The notes under the pieces: generated by a model
Database searches by the model: none
Seen by the model: only the letters and a program-made list of their open reading frames with translations
What the model was told of the DNA's origin: nothing
Shown here: in pieces, positions 45,301-49,368 of the stretch
Layout of the letters: each line of letters starts with the position of its first letter
How positions within the stretch are numbered: position 1 is the stretch's first letter
NCBI GenBank assembly: GCA_034336665.1
Contig: CM067570.1
Span: forward strand, 14,987,502-15,051,501
DNA: 64,000 bases
DNA from: Luscinia megarhynchos
Lineage: Eukaryota > Chordata > Aves > Passeriformes > Turdidae
Reading direction: 5' to 3'
Translations under genes and position numbers: made by a program

Positions 45301-45540
45301 CACATGCAGGGTTTAACCCCCGGCTGCCCGGAGCAGGCAGGGCCAGCGGCAGCCCGCACCCCACTGCCCGCACCCCGGAGCCCCCCAGCTCCGTGTCCCC
45401 CGCAGCCCCTAACCCTAACGCCGTGCCCGGCGATGCCCGCTTACCTCCCGGCGGCGGCGGGCGCGGAGGGGCAGCAGGCAGGACACCAAGGACTTCCCCC
45501 AGCCAACCAAGGTGGCAAAGCACCAGCTCAGCCGGGTCAT
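242..45540 (-). CDS. TNS1: TNS1 (tensin-1), 5' two-thirds of the gene, spliced, continuing beyond position 1
   Basis: Tensin-1 links integrin tails and phosphotyrosine signalling to actin in focal and fibrillar adhesions. Translating the minus-strand exons gives, in order, an optional C1 zinc finger, a phosphatase-like domain, a C2-like domain and the long disordered region. The SH2 and PTB domains must lie to the left of the window. Coding exons, 5' to 3': 45540-45445 or 42469-42437 (alternative starts), 39179-39065, 38053-38016, 31057-31031 (alternative start), 23415-23377, 21274-21245, 20152-20111 (alternative start), 18523-18474, 18180-18009, 17663-17613, 17091-16969, 16678-16614, 16492-16409, 16308-16196, 15610-15550, 14204-14129, 13994-13865, 13493-13428, 12889-12728, 4397-2697 and candidate 319-242. 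Every junction has AG/GT and a matching phase. Family identity rests on recall of human and chicken tensin-1; exon use needs transcript data. Confidence 0.95.
320..2696. other. TNS1 intron
   Basis: Lies between the large coding exon and the candidate cassette exon. Read on both strands, I see no further open frame with good splice sites and no recognisable transposon; it is moderately GC-rich unique sequence. Confidence 0.6.
2697..4397 (-). CDS. TNS1: TNS1 large central exon (disordered region)
   Basis: A 1,701-nt exon opening after CAG at 4400-4398 and closing at GCAG|GTAGGA. It encodes 566 full codons that match the tensin-1 middle region: [20 protein letters not shown] at the start, [16 protein letters not shown] soon after, [32 protein letters not shown], and [16 protein letters not shown] at the end. 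It is Ser/Pro/Gln-rich and predicted disordered, with many Ser-Pro and Arg-x-x-Ser sites typical of a phosphorylated scaffold. A short amphipathic segment, [17 protein letters not shown], stands out (see findings). It splices from ...HLEK at 12728, forming a Glu codon across the junction. Confidence 0.95.
6552..6604 (+). repeat. (AAAAC)n A-rich microsatellite
   Basis: Repeats of AAAAC followed by an A-rich run, roughly 50 bp. It may be an old poly(A)-derived tract, but no retroelement body is recognisable next to it. Confidence 0.85.
7640..7930. promoter_or_regulatory. Intragenic CpG-rich patch, possible internal promoter
   Basis: Dense CpG with GC-box-like runs (for example GGGGCGGGCGGCGCGG near 7,875) inside an intron that is otherwise CpG-poor. 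Tensin-1 is known to make shorter products, so an internal minus-strand promoter is possible. No start codon with a phase-1 splice donor compatible with the next exon was found, so any first exon here would be non-coding. Confidence 0.35.
12728..12889 (-). CDS. TNS1: TNS1 exon after the C2-like domain
   Basis: 162 nt, acceptor CAG at 12892-12890, donor AAAG|GTTAGG. It encodes [20 protein letters not shown], then a segment [15 protein letters not shown], ending ...HLEK. This matches the linker just beyond the C2-like domain, and the NFNIQRE version is the one I recall for chicken tensin (the human protein differs after DSYDNF). Confidence 0.93.
12890..13427. other. TNS1 intron
   Basis: Short intron with no other feature recognised. 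Confidence 0.6.
13428..13493 (-). CDS. TNS1: TNS1 exon, end of C2-like domain
   Basis: 66 nt, acceptor at 13496-13494, donor CAAG|GTATGG. Encodes [21 protein letters not shown], the last strands of the tensin C2-like (PTEN-type) domain. Confidence 0.95.
13494..13864. other. TNS1 intron
   Basis: Short intron, nothing else recognised. Confidence 0.6.
13865..13994 (-). CDS. TNS1: TNS1 exon, C2-like domain
   Basis: 130 nt, acceptor CTGCAG at 14000-13995, donor AGAG|GTAACC. Encodes [20 protein letters not shown], then [20 protein letters not shown]. This is the core of the C2-like domain and is close to the human sequence as recalled. Confidence 0.95.
14129..14204 (-). CDS. TNS1: TNS1 exon, start of C2-like domain
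   Basis: 76 nt, acceptor CTGCAG at 14210-14205, donor TTG|GTAAGG. Encodes [20 protein letters not shown] then KGDIL, matching the human [20 protein letters not shown] segment. Confidence 0.95.
14205..15549. other. TNS1 intron carrying a SINE
   Basis: About 1.3 kb; contains the tRNA-Ile/CR1-type SINE at 15,035-15,175. Nothing else recognised. Confidence 0.6.
15035..15175 (+). mobile_element. tRNA-Ile-derived SINE with CR1-like tail (TguSINE1-like)
   Basis: The first about 73 bp resemble tRNA-Ile(AAT): TTAGCTCAG box A near 15,040, the anticodon-arm remnant GTGCTAATTACACC, box B GGTTCAATCC at 15,086-15,095, and a terminal CAGGCCA. The rest (GTGGACTCAATGATCCTTGC, then TCTGTGATCTGTGA) is the typical CR1 LINE 3' end. 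This head and tail combination is the zebra finch family TguSINE1, mobilised by CR1. The tRNA part is mutated, so it is a dead retroposed copy, not a tRNA gene. Confidence 0.8.
15550..15610 (-). CDS. TNS1: TNS1 exon, phosphatase-like to C2-like hinge
   Basis: 61 nt, acceptor TTCCAG ending at 15611, donor ATCTA|GTAACT. Encodes [19 protein letters not shown] and the first two bases of a Tyr codon, exactly as in human tensin-1 apart from Arg-to-Lys. Confidence 0.95.
15611..16195. other. TNS1 intron
   Basis: Short intron with no recognised feature. Confidence 0.6.
16196..16308 (-). CDS. TNS1: TNS1 exon, end of phosphatase-like domain
   Basis: 113 nt, acceptor CCAG at 16312-16309, donor GGCG|GTAGGT. 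Encodes [20 protein letters not shown], then [17 protein letters not shown], a strongly conserved tensin segment. Confidence 0.95.
16409..16492 (-). CDS. TNS1: TNS1 exon, phosphatase-like domain
   Basis: 84 nt, acceptor GCAG at 16496-16493, donor AGAG|GTGGGT. Encodes [20 protein letters not shown] then VGQPSQK. Confidence 0.95.
16614..16678 (-). CDS. TNS1: TNS1 exon, second half of phosphatase signature loop
   Basis: 65 nt, acceptor TGCAG at 16683-16679, donor CCAG|GTGAGA. Encodes [20 protein letters not shown]. With the HNK that ends the previous exon it forms the P-loop HNKGNRGRLG. Confidence 0.95.
16969..17091 (-). CDS. TNS1: TNS1 exon carrying the substituted catalytic position
   Basis: 123 nt (41 codons), acceptor TTCAG, donor AAG|GTGCTG. 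Encodes [20 protein letters not shown], then [20 protein letters not shown] and K. The catalytic Cys of the HCxxGxxR loop is replaced by Asn (HNK|GNRGR), the known tensin-1 substitution, so the domain is expected to be inactive as a phosphatase and to serve as a binding scaffold. Confidence 0.96.
17092..17612. other. TNS1 intron
   Basis: No feature recognised. Confidence 0.55.
17613..17663 (-). CDS. TNS1: TNS1 exon, phosphatase-like domain
   Basis: 51 nt (17 codons), acceptor TAAAG, donor AAG|GTGGGT. Encodes [17 protein letters not shown], corresponding to human [17 protein letters not shown]. Confidence 0.95.
17664..18008. other. TNS1 intron
   Basis: No feature recognised. Confidence 0.55.
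18009..18180 (-). CDS. TNS1: TNS1 first common exon of the phosphatase-like domain
   Basis: 172 nt, acceptor CCCAG at 18185-18181, donor GTG|GTGAGG. Encodes [20 protein letters not shown], then [20 protein letters not shown] and [17 protein letters not shown]. The internal Met codons (for example in [10 protein letters not shown]) are possible starts for shorter products; human tensin-1 has the equivalent SMSVSRTMEDSCELDL. Confidence 0.95.
18474..18523 (-). CDS. TNS1: TNS1 N-terminal exon ([10 protein letters not shown])
   Basis: 50 nt, acceptor TTTAG at 18528-18524, donor CCAG|GTACTT. It enters in phase 0 and encodes [17 protein letters not shown] (last codon split), matching recalled human DATRSPRSGQ...KTSR. 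It is the convergence point for all upstream starts, since every upstream exon ends in phase 0. Confidence 0.88.
18524..20110. other. TNS1 intron
   Basis: 1.6 kb between the convergence exon and alternative first exon 1d. An AT-rich stretch around 19,130-19,270 stands out from the GC-rich surroundings, but no element is recognised. Confidence 0.5.
20111..20152 (-). CDS. TNS1: TNS1 candidate alternative first coding exon 1d
   Basis: 42 nt encoding [14 protein letters not shown], with a near-perfect Kozak context (GAGCCACCATGG) and a good donor (CTCCAG|GTATGG). It ends in phase 0 and so would join [10 protein letters not shown] in frame. The GC-rich leader at 20,160-20,310 is the likely 5' UTR and two CAGCTG E-boxes sit just upstream. 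I do not recall this start from human tensin-1. It is a sequence-based prediction. Confidence 0.55.
20315..20330. promoter_or_regulatory. Paired CAGCTG E-boxes upstream of exon 1d
   Basis: CAGCTG occurs at 20,315-20,320 and again at 20,325-20,330, 10 bp apart centre to centre, about 165 bp upstream of the exon 1d start codon on the minus strand. Tandem CAGCTG boxes are typical sites for muscle bHLH factors, and tensin-1 is abundant in muscle; functional use here is inference. Confidence 0.35.
21245..21274 (-). CDS. TNS1: TNS1 30-nt microexon
   Basis: Ten codons, [10 protein letters not shown], bounded by TGCAG at 21279-21275 and CAG|GTAGAA. It corresponds to recalled human PSPGQSITKQ, which fixes the upstream of two possible acceptors; a second AG within it would give a 21-nt version. 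It is symmetric (phase 0 at both ends) and therefore skippable. Confidence 0.8.
21339..21387 (+). repeat. (AC)n microsatellite, about 24 units
   Basis: Uninterrupted AC dinucleotides. In the TNS1 transcript this reads (UG)24 and lies about 65 nt upstream of the 30-nt microexon, separated from it by a pyrimidine tract. Confidence 0.98.
21388..23376. other. TNS1 intron
   Basis: No exon or repeat recognised beyond the AC tract at its end. Confidence 0.5.
23377..23415 (-). CDS. TNS1: TNS1 exon supplying the last C1 cysteine
   Basis: 39 nt (13 codons), acceptor TTGCAG at 23421-23416, donor CTG|GTAAGT, phase 0 at both ends. Encodes [13 protein letters not shown], close to recalled human AVTPCSPAINYEL. 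In C1-containing transcripts its Cys is the last zinc ligand of the finger; in transcripts from exon 1c the same Cys is unpaired. Confidence 0.88.
23416..31030. other. TNS1 intron (7.6 kb)
   Basis: Holds GC-rich patches at about 24,420-24,560 and 25,190-25,300 and the 29-bp minisatellite at 28,703-29,190. No frame-compatible exon was found. Confidence 0.55.
28703..29190 (+). repeat. Diverged 29-bp minisatellite, about 17 units
   Basis: Consecutive 29-bp units begin with (A)(T/C)TGGTCAG and carry GATTC-like centres. Examples are the units starting at the ATTGGTCAGAGCA, ATTGGCCAGCACA, ACTGATCAACAAA and ACTGGCTGGAGCA steps, all exactly 29 bp long. One or two early units are 28 bp. 488 bp divided by 29 gives 16.8 units. 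Units differ at many positions, so the array is old or the copies evolve under different pressures. Confidence 0.9.
31031..31057 (-). CDS. TNS1: TNS1 alternative first coding exon 1c
   Basis: 27 nt encoding MDFGSVMNQ, then CAG|GTACGG. It ends in phase 0 and joins [14 protein letters not shown] tensin-1 N-terminus MD.GSVMNQ is recalled for mammals, and the CpG island supports a transcription start here. Products from this start lack the first five C1 zinc ligands. Confidence 0.82.
31058..38015. other. TNS1 intron (about 7 kb)
   Basis: Between exon 1c and the second C1 exon. Contains the rest of the exon 1c CpG island (to about 31,900) and a CA/CG-rich alternating stretch around 34,790-34,930. 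No other exon recognised. Confidence 0.5.
31237..31293 (+). repeat. GGAA/GGGA polypurine tract
   Basis: Tandem GGAAGGAAGGAA followed by GGGAGGGAGG-type repeats in the CpG island, upstream of exon 1c in the sense direction. Confidence 0.85.
38016..38053 (-). CDS. TNS1: TNS1 C1-finger exon 2
   Basis: 38 nt, acceptor CACAG at 38058-38054, donor AAG|GTAAGG. Encodes [12 protein letters not shown] with a Gly codon split from the previous exon. It supplies a Cys, the second His and a Cys of the C1 pattern (C-x4-H-x2-C). Confidence 0.9.
39065..39179 (-). CDS. TNS1: TNS1 C1-finger exon 1
   Basis: 115 nt, acceptor CTCCAG at 39185-39180, donor AGAG|GTGAGC. Encodes [20 protein letters not shown] then [18 protein letters not shown]. 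Together with the next two coding exons it completes H-x12-C-x2-C-x10-C-x2-C-x4-H-x2-C-x7-C, all eight zinc ligands of a C1 finger. This matches the long tensin-1 form (human ...LEAPK.HHFKVK.FKKVKPCGICRQ as recalled) and the C1 domain of tensin-2. Confidence 0.92.
39431..39447 (-). promoter_or_regulatory. Candidate CTCF site
   Basis: On the minus strand this reads CACCGCCAGGGGGCAGC, a close match to the CTCF core CCxCxAGGGGGCRC. It sits at the edge of the long TG-rich array and about 250 bp upstream of the first C1 exon. Confidence 0.5.
39450..40015 (+). repeat. TG/CA-rich alternating purine-pyrimidine array
   Basis: Imperfect (TG)n interspersed with GCATGCA and GTGCACA steps over about 565 bp. 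Such alternating tracts favour Z-DNA, and the TNS1 transcript across it is CA-rich. Confidence 0.85.
42090..42660. promoter_or_regulatory. CpG island around TNS1 alternative first exon 1b
   Basis: CpG-dense sequence with GC boxes around the start codon at 42,469 on the minus strand; likely promoter of the 1b transcript. Confidence 0.7.
42437..42469 (-). CDS. TNS1: TNS1 candidate alternative first coding exon 1b
   Basis: 33 nt encoding [11 protein letters not shown], then a GTACGG donor, phase 0, compatible with the PQDLEAP exon. The peptide is short, hydrophobic and has two Cys. CpG-island context supports a transcription start, but the coding call rests only on frame and splice signals. Confidence 0.5.
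42470..45444. other. TNS1 intron 1 (distal form)
   Basis: Between first exons 1a and 1b. Shows CA-rich patches near 43,980-44,340 and weak internal repetition of GGGCACAGGGATCCC-like phrases near 44,780-45,150. No exon recognised. Confidence 0.45.
45445..45540 (-). CDS. TNS1: TNS1 distal first coding exon 1a
   Basis: 96 nt (32 codons) starting [20 protein letters not shown], continuing [12 protein letters not shown], then GAG|GTAAGC. It ends in phase 0 and joins [10 protein letters not shown]. The peptide is hydrophobic with two Cys and ends in a five-Arg-rich cluster, which suggests membrane association or S-acylation rather than secretion. Start chosen as the only Met in the open frame in the CpG island (context GGCACCATGA). 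Confidence 0.7.
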
Positions 45541-45863
45541 GGTGCCCCTGCCCGGGGCTCACCGGGCGGGGGGAGGGCGCAGGGGCCGAACCCTGCCCAG
45601 GGCACGCTCGGACGAGCGGCCGAACCCAGCCGTGTCCCTCCCCCGGCGCCGGCCGCAACAAGCTCCGCTGCCCGGGCAGCGCCCCCGAAGTGCCCGGCCC
45701 TGGGCACGGGGCCGTGCGACAATGCTGTGCTGGGGGGCTGCGGTCCCACCGGGCCCTGTCCCCCCCGCCGGTCCCCCAGCGTCGCCTGCGCGCTGGCAGC
45801 CAGGCAGGGAGCACCGTGCCCGCCCCTGTCCTGCAGTGCTTGGGTGGGAGCCAGCTCCGACAC

Positions 45864-45928
45864 GCTCCCCCTCCTCCCCCTCCTCCTTCTCCTTCTCCTC
45901 CTCCTCCTCCTCCTCCTTCTCCTCCTCC
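45864..45928 (+). repeat. (CTC/CTT)n pyrimidine tract
   Basis: Near-perfect CTC trinucleotide repeats within the CpG island, just upstream of TNS1 exon 1a in sense orientation. Confidence 0.9.
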
Positions 45929-46000
45929 CGCGCACCGGGGCTCGGGGCTTGGCCCCTCCGGCGCTCACCCTCCTGCCCTCCGCGCACGGCATCCCCTGGG

Positions 46001-48290
46001 GGGGATGCCAGAACTTAACAGGGTCCCCCGCTCCAGCGCCGCCAGTTTTGGGGTGCAGGAGGTCGCACACCCTAGGTTCGATAGCAGCTCAATCCGCAGC
46101 CCTCGCCCCAACCCTACCTCAGTTTCTTTACAGTGCTCCCTGCCCACCCTAGTCCTAAATGGCAGTGCCTACACACGGGCGGGGGGGCTTCCCTCCACCC
46201 CTGCCAGTCCTCCTTGTACCCCACCAAGCCTCTCCTCAGGAGAACACAGTCAGGGGCTCCCCACACAGCCCCTTCCAGTGGGGTCCCTTCCCCACAGCCT
46301 GCCTGACTGCTGCACCGTGCTGTGGGCACAGAATTACCATGAGGAACCTCTCACTGCAGGACAGCTCAGAACGGTCCCCAGGCACCTCCACATCGCCACG
46401 GGGCTTGCACGGAGTGGCAGGGTGCAGCCCCCTGGGCACAACACATCCCCCGTGCACCCATCGAGTCAGAGCCAAGAGAAGCAGGCAGCAGCACTCCAGG
46501 ATGTGCCATGATGCCAAGCTGATGCCGGGCAAGGACCCATCCCCACAGGGCAGCTGCTGGTGCCAGGCGTGGGCAGCAGCCATGCCAGGCATGGGCACTA
46601 ATTGCATTTGCCTTAGGAAGCCTCCTAACGAGCAGCAGCATCAGGGTGGTTTGCACGAAGTTTGGGTGGTCCCCCACATTTCACAGCTGTCCCCCACAGC
46701 TGTGTCTGGCACCCTGGGGGTGCAGAGGGGGCCAGTGAGCCTCAGGGAGGTGACATCACCGCTGGCTCCATGGTCCCCCCACCCCCATTTAATTAGCAGA
46801 TGGCCCCCGGCTCCCCCCCCACCGCGGGCAGCGCCAGGCCTGTGCGGGGCCATTAGCTTTATTGGCTGTGCTGAGCCAGGGCCAGGCCTCGTTAATTGAA
46901 TTGCACCCACGCCAAGGATGGGTGAGAGCCTTCTCTGCCCCCCCAGCCCCCGGCACCCCCGCCCTGGCGCTTGCAGGGGCAGGGAGAGGGGACCCTGCTG
47001 CCAGGCTGCCGCAGTGGCACGGCCCCCTGCAGGCGCTGGGCTCTTGCCCTTGCAGTGCTGGCACGGGGCACACGGCTGGGTGCAGCAAAGGGCAAGCACG
47101 GAGCCCTGTCAGCCTTGCACCCACAGCAGCCACATGTGTACAGCTGGCACCACACATGCAGGCACGTAGCTGTGCTTGCACAGCCTGCACACGCCTGCAC
47201 ATGTATGCACACACACACGCCACCCCAGCAGAGTGGGCTGATGCTGCACCGCCTCCAGCACCCTGCCCACAGCCCTGTGCCCCATGCCCACACACGGCAG
47301 GGTGGCACGGAGCAATGGGGTGCTGGGGAGGCTGGGGTCACCCCAGCACTGCCGTGGCTCCCCTATGCTCCCCAGCTGCACCTACAGGCCAACGCCCCTG
47401 GGAGCCAGGAGGGTGCTGGGAGGCCCCGGCTCCCACTCAGCATCACTTCCTACTTTCACTTTGGTGCCGAGCGAGGCCTGGCCGGGGGGACACGGGTGCC
47501 CCCCAAGACTTGCAGGGGGTACAGGTAAGGGCAGCGTGTGCTACAAGGAGGGGCATGGCAGAGGATAGGACATGGGCATCGCTGTGACCATCCACCAAGG
47601 TGGTGGTGGGGAGCAGGATGGTAGTGGGTCCCCCTGGCTGGACTGGTGGGATGGGCTGCAATCACCTCTGGCAGCTTCCCCACAGGGGTTTTTCAGTCCC
47701 CACTCCAGAAGGAGCCCCCAGGACATGGCTGACACAGCACAGGGGTCCAGGCACAGTGGATGAGGCACACTGCTGAGTTGGGGGCTCCCTAACAAGCGGG
47801 AGCCTTTTCCAGAATGCTCTGCAAAGAGCTTACATACTGGCTATGGGTACAGCCCCCATCTGGAGGCCAGATGATAGGGAAGGGTTTTGGTCCTTGCTAG
47901 AGGGGGCTGCAGCTCCTGCGGGGATTTCTGTGCCCAGAGGCTGTTGTGCATGGGGGTGGCCTCTGTGCCAGGGTCTGCTGCTGGCTGCTTCTACTGGAGT
48001 ATGGGTCCTGGACCCCCCTCCCCAAAAAACATTCCAAATTTCCATTCATATCAGAGAGCATCAGGGTCCCCCCATGCCTGACACTATCCTTCCTCTGCCC
48101 CTGCAAAAGCTGCATAGGGAGACCAGCCTTGCTGACCCTTTTCCCAGAATTGGCACCCCCCAAAACAGGGAGCTGGGTGCTGGGGGCTAAGCTGCAGTGC
48201 CTGATGTGATGTGGGCCGGGCAGGCTGTGGCTTCTGCAGCCCCACCGACCTCCCACACTTCCTCCTGCCCAAGGTAAAAAGGAGAAGCAG
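46001..48290. other. Intergenic, TNS1 to RUFY4 (divergent promoters)
   Basis: About 2.3 kb between the divergently transcribed TNS1 and RUFY4. An IRF/ETS-like composite is at 47,444-47,464. No coding feature recognised. Confidence 0.55.
47444..47464 (-). promoter_or_regulatory. IRF/ETS composite-like element upstream of RUFY4
   Basis: The minus strand reads CCAAAGTGAAAGTAGGAAGT, combining GAAAGTGAAA-type IRF half-sites with an ETS GGAA core. Such composites are bound by PU.1-IRF4/8 in dendritic and B cells. It is about 850 bp upstream of the predicted RUFY4 start. Confidence 0.4.
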
Positions 48291-48376
48291 GCAGGCACAG
48301 CGTGGCACAGGGACAGGCCAGAGCACCCGCAGCACTCAGCAACCGCCCCGGGGCACCCGACAGCTCCCGGACACAG
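48256..48376 (+). promoter_or_regulatory. RUFY4: Predicted RUFY4 promoter and non-coding first exon
   Basis: An ETS/PU.1-like motif (minus strand GAGGAAGTG, 48,256-48,264) is followed by a TATA-like GTAAAAAGG at 48,274-48,282. A transcription start about 30 bp on, and a donor ACACAG|GTAAGG at 48,376/48,377, would give a 5' UTR exon of roughly 70 nt that splices to the acceptor at 49,307. Confidence 0.5.
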
Positions 48377-49307
48377 GTAAGGGGCTTCTCTTCCCAGGGG
48401 AAACTGAGGCGCAAGTAGGGTGGGCAGATGCAAAGATAGCTCATCCCAGGTCTCTCAAGGGCACTGGAATGGGAACTCAGGCAGTCCAAGACCTGTGTCC
48501 TGCTCTCTCACTCTGCAGTGGTAGAGGGCACAGGGCACTCACACGCTTGGGCACACTGACACACCCACTCCTGTGAGTGCACATGCACACACCCTCCCAC
48601 ACACACACGTGTGCTGCCCCACTCCAGCTGCAGGACAAGTCACAGACCTGCCACCTCCATGGGCTGTTTCCCTCACTCTGTCCCCAAGCTGCCACCCACC
48701 CCAAAATCACTCTGCTGCACTGTGCCCTGTGGTCCTGCACCTCATGCCCACAGCTCGCCCAAACCCCTGTGCCAGCCGTGCAGGCAACGTGCTGTGCCAG
48801 AGGGTTCTGCCTAGGGAGCTGAGCTTAGGGGGCTGCATGTCAGGGGTGGTGTGTCCCCCTGCTCAGCCACCCAGGAGCCCCTGCATTGTTCGTGATGATA
48901 GTGAGGGAAGCGAGAGCAGAAGCAAAAGCAGCACTTCCCCTGTGCCAAACCCACATCCTGAATCCTGGCGAACAGGGACAGGGATAAGGACACACTAGGG
49001 ACATGGTGGGCTCAGCCCCAGGAACTCCCCAAGGAATGGGAGCAGAGGCTGAGGACATACAGGGGCAGGGCACATGGATGACTAAGAAGGTGCAGGACAG
49101 GACACCTTTGTCAACCCTTTGCTCTCACCTATGTAATGGGGAAACATGGGCAGGGTAAGGTGTGTCTAAATCTACCCCCTCTCACCTTAACAGCAGGCAG
49201 CTCTGGGGTAGAGCTGGGGGGCAGACCCTCTCTCTGGGGCAGAGAGTTTGGGGGTGCCAGGGGAGTACCAGCCTAGAGCCTCTCATCACTGCCCCTGCCT
49301 CTGCAGA
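48377..49307. other. RUFY4 intron 1 (5' UTR intron)
   Basis: Contains a short ACAC-rich patch at 48,560-48,610; otherwise nothing recognised. Confidence 0.5.
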
Positions 49308-49368
49308 TCCCCGTGAATAGCCATGGCAGGGGAAGGGGAGCTCAACCGTGTCATCAAGGACCTGCAGA
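49308..49368 (+). CDS. RUFY4: RUFY4 exon with start codon
   Basis: Acceptor TCTGCAG ends at 49,307; ATG at 49,323; donor CAGA|GTAAGT. Encodes MAGEGELNRVIKDLQ, the head of the protein before the RUN domain. Only 49,323-49,368 is coding. Confidence 0.85.

Larger units (their letters stand above)
45380..46000. promoter_or_regulatory. CpG island at the distal TNS1 promoter
   Basis: CpG-dense block surrounding exon 1a, followed upstream (in sense) by a CTC-rich pyrimidine tract at 45,864-45,928. Expected promoter of the C1-containing tensin-1 transcript. Confidence 0.75.

Noticed and set aside
45407..45420. Telomere-like CCCTAACCCTAAC
   Set aside because: Only two units inside a CpG island; too short to mean an interstitial telomere.
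45258..46511. 417-codon plus-strand open frame
   Set aside because: Antisense to the distal TNS1 CpG island, proline-rich low complexity driven by CTC repeats; no splice or family support.
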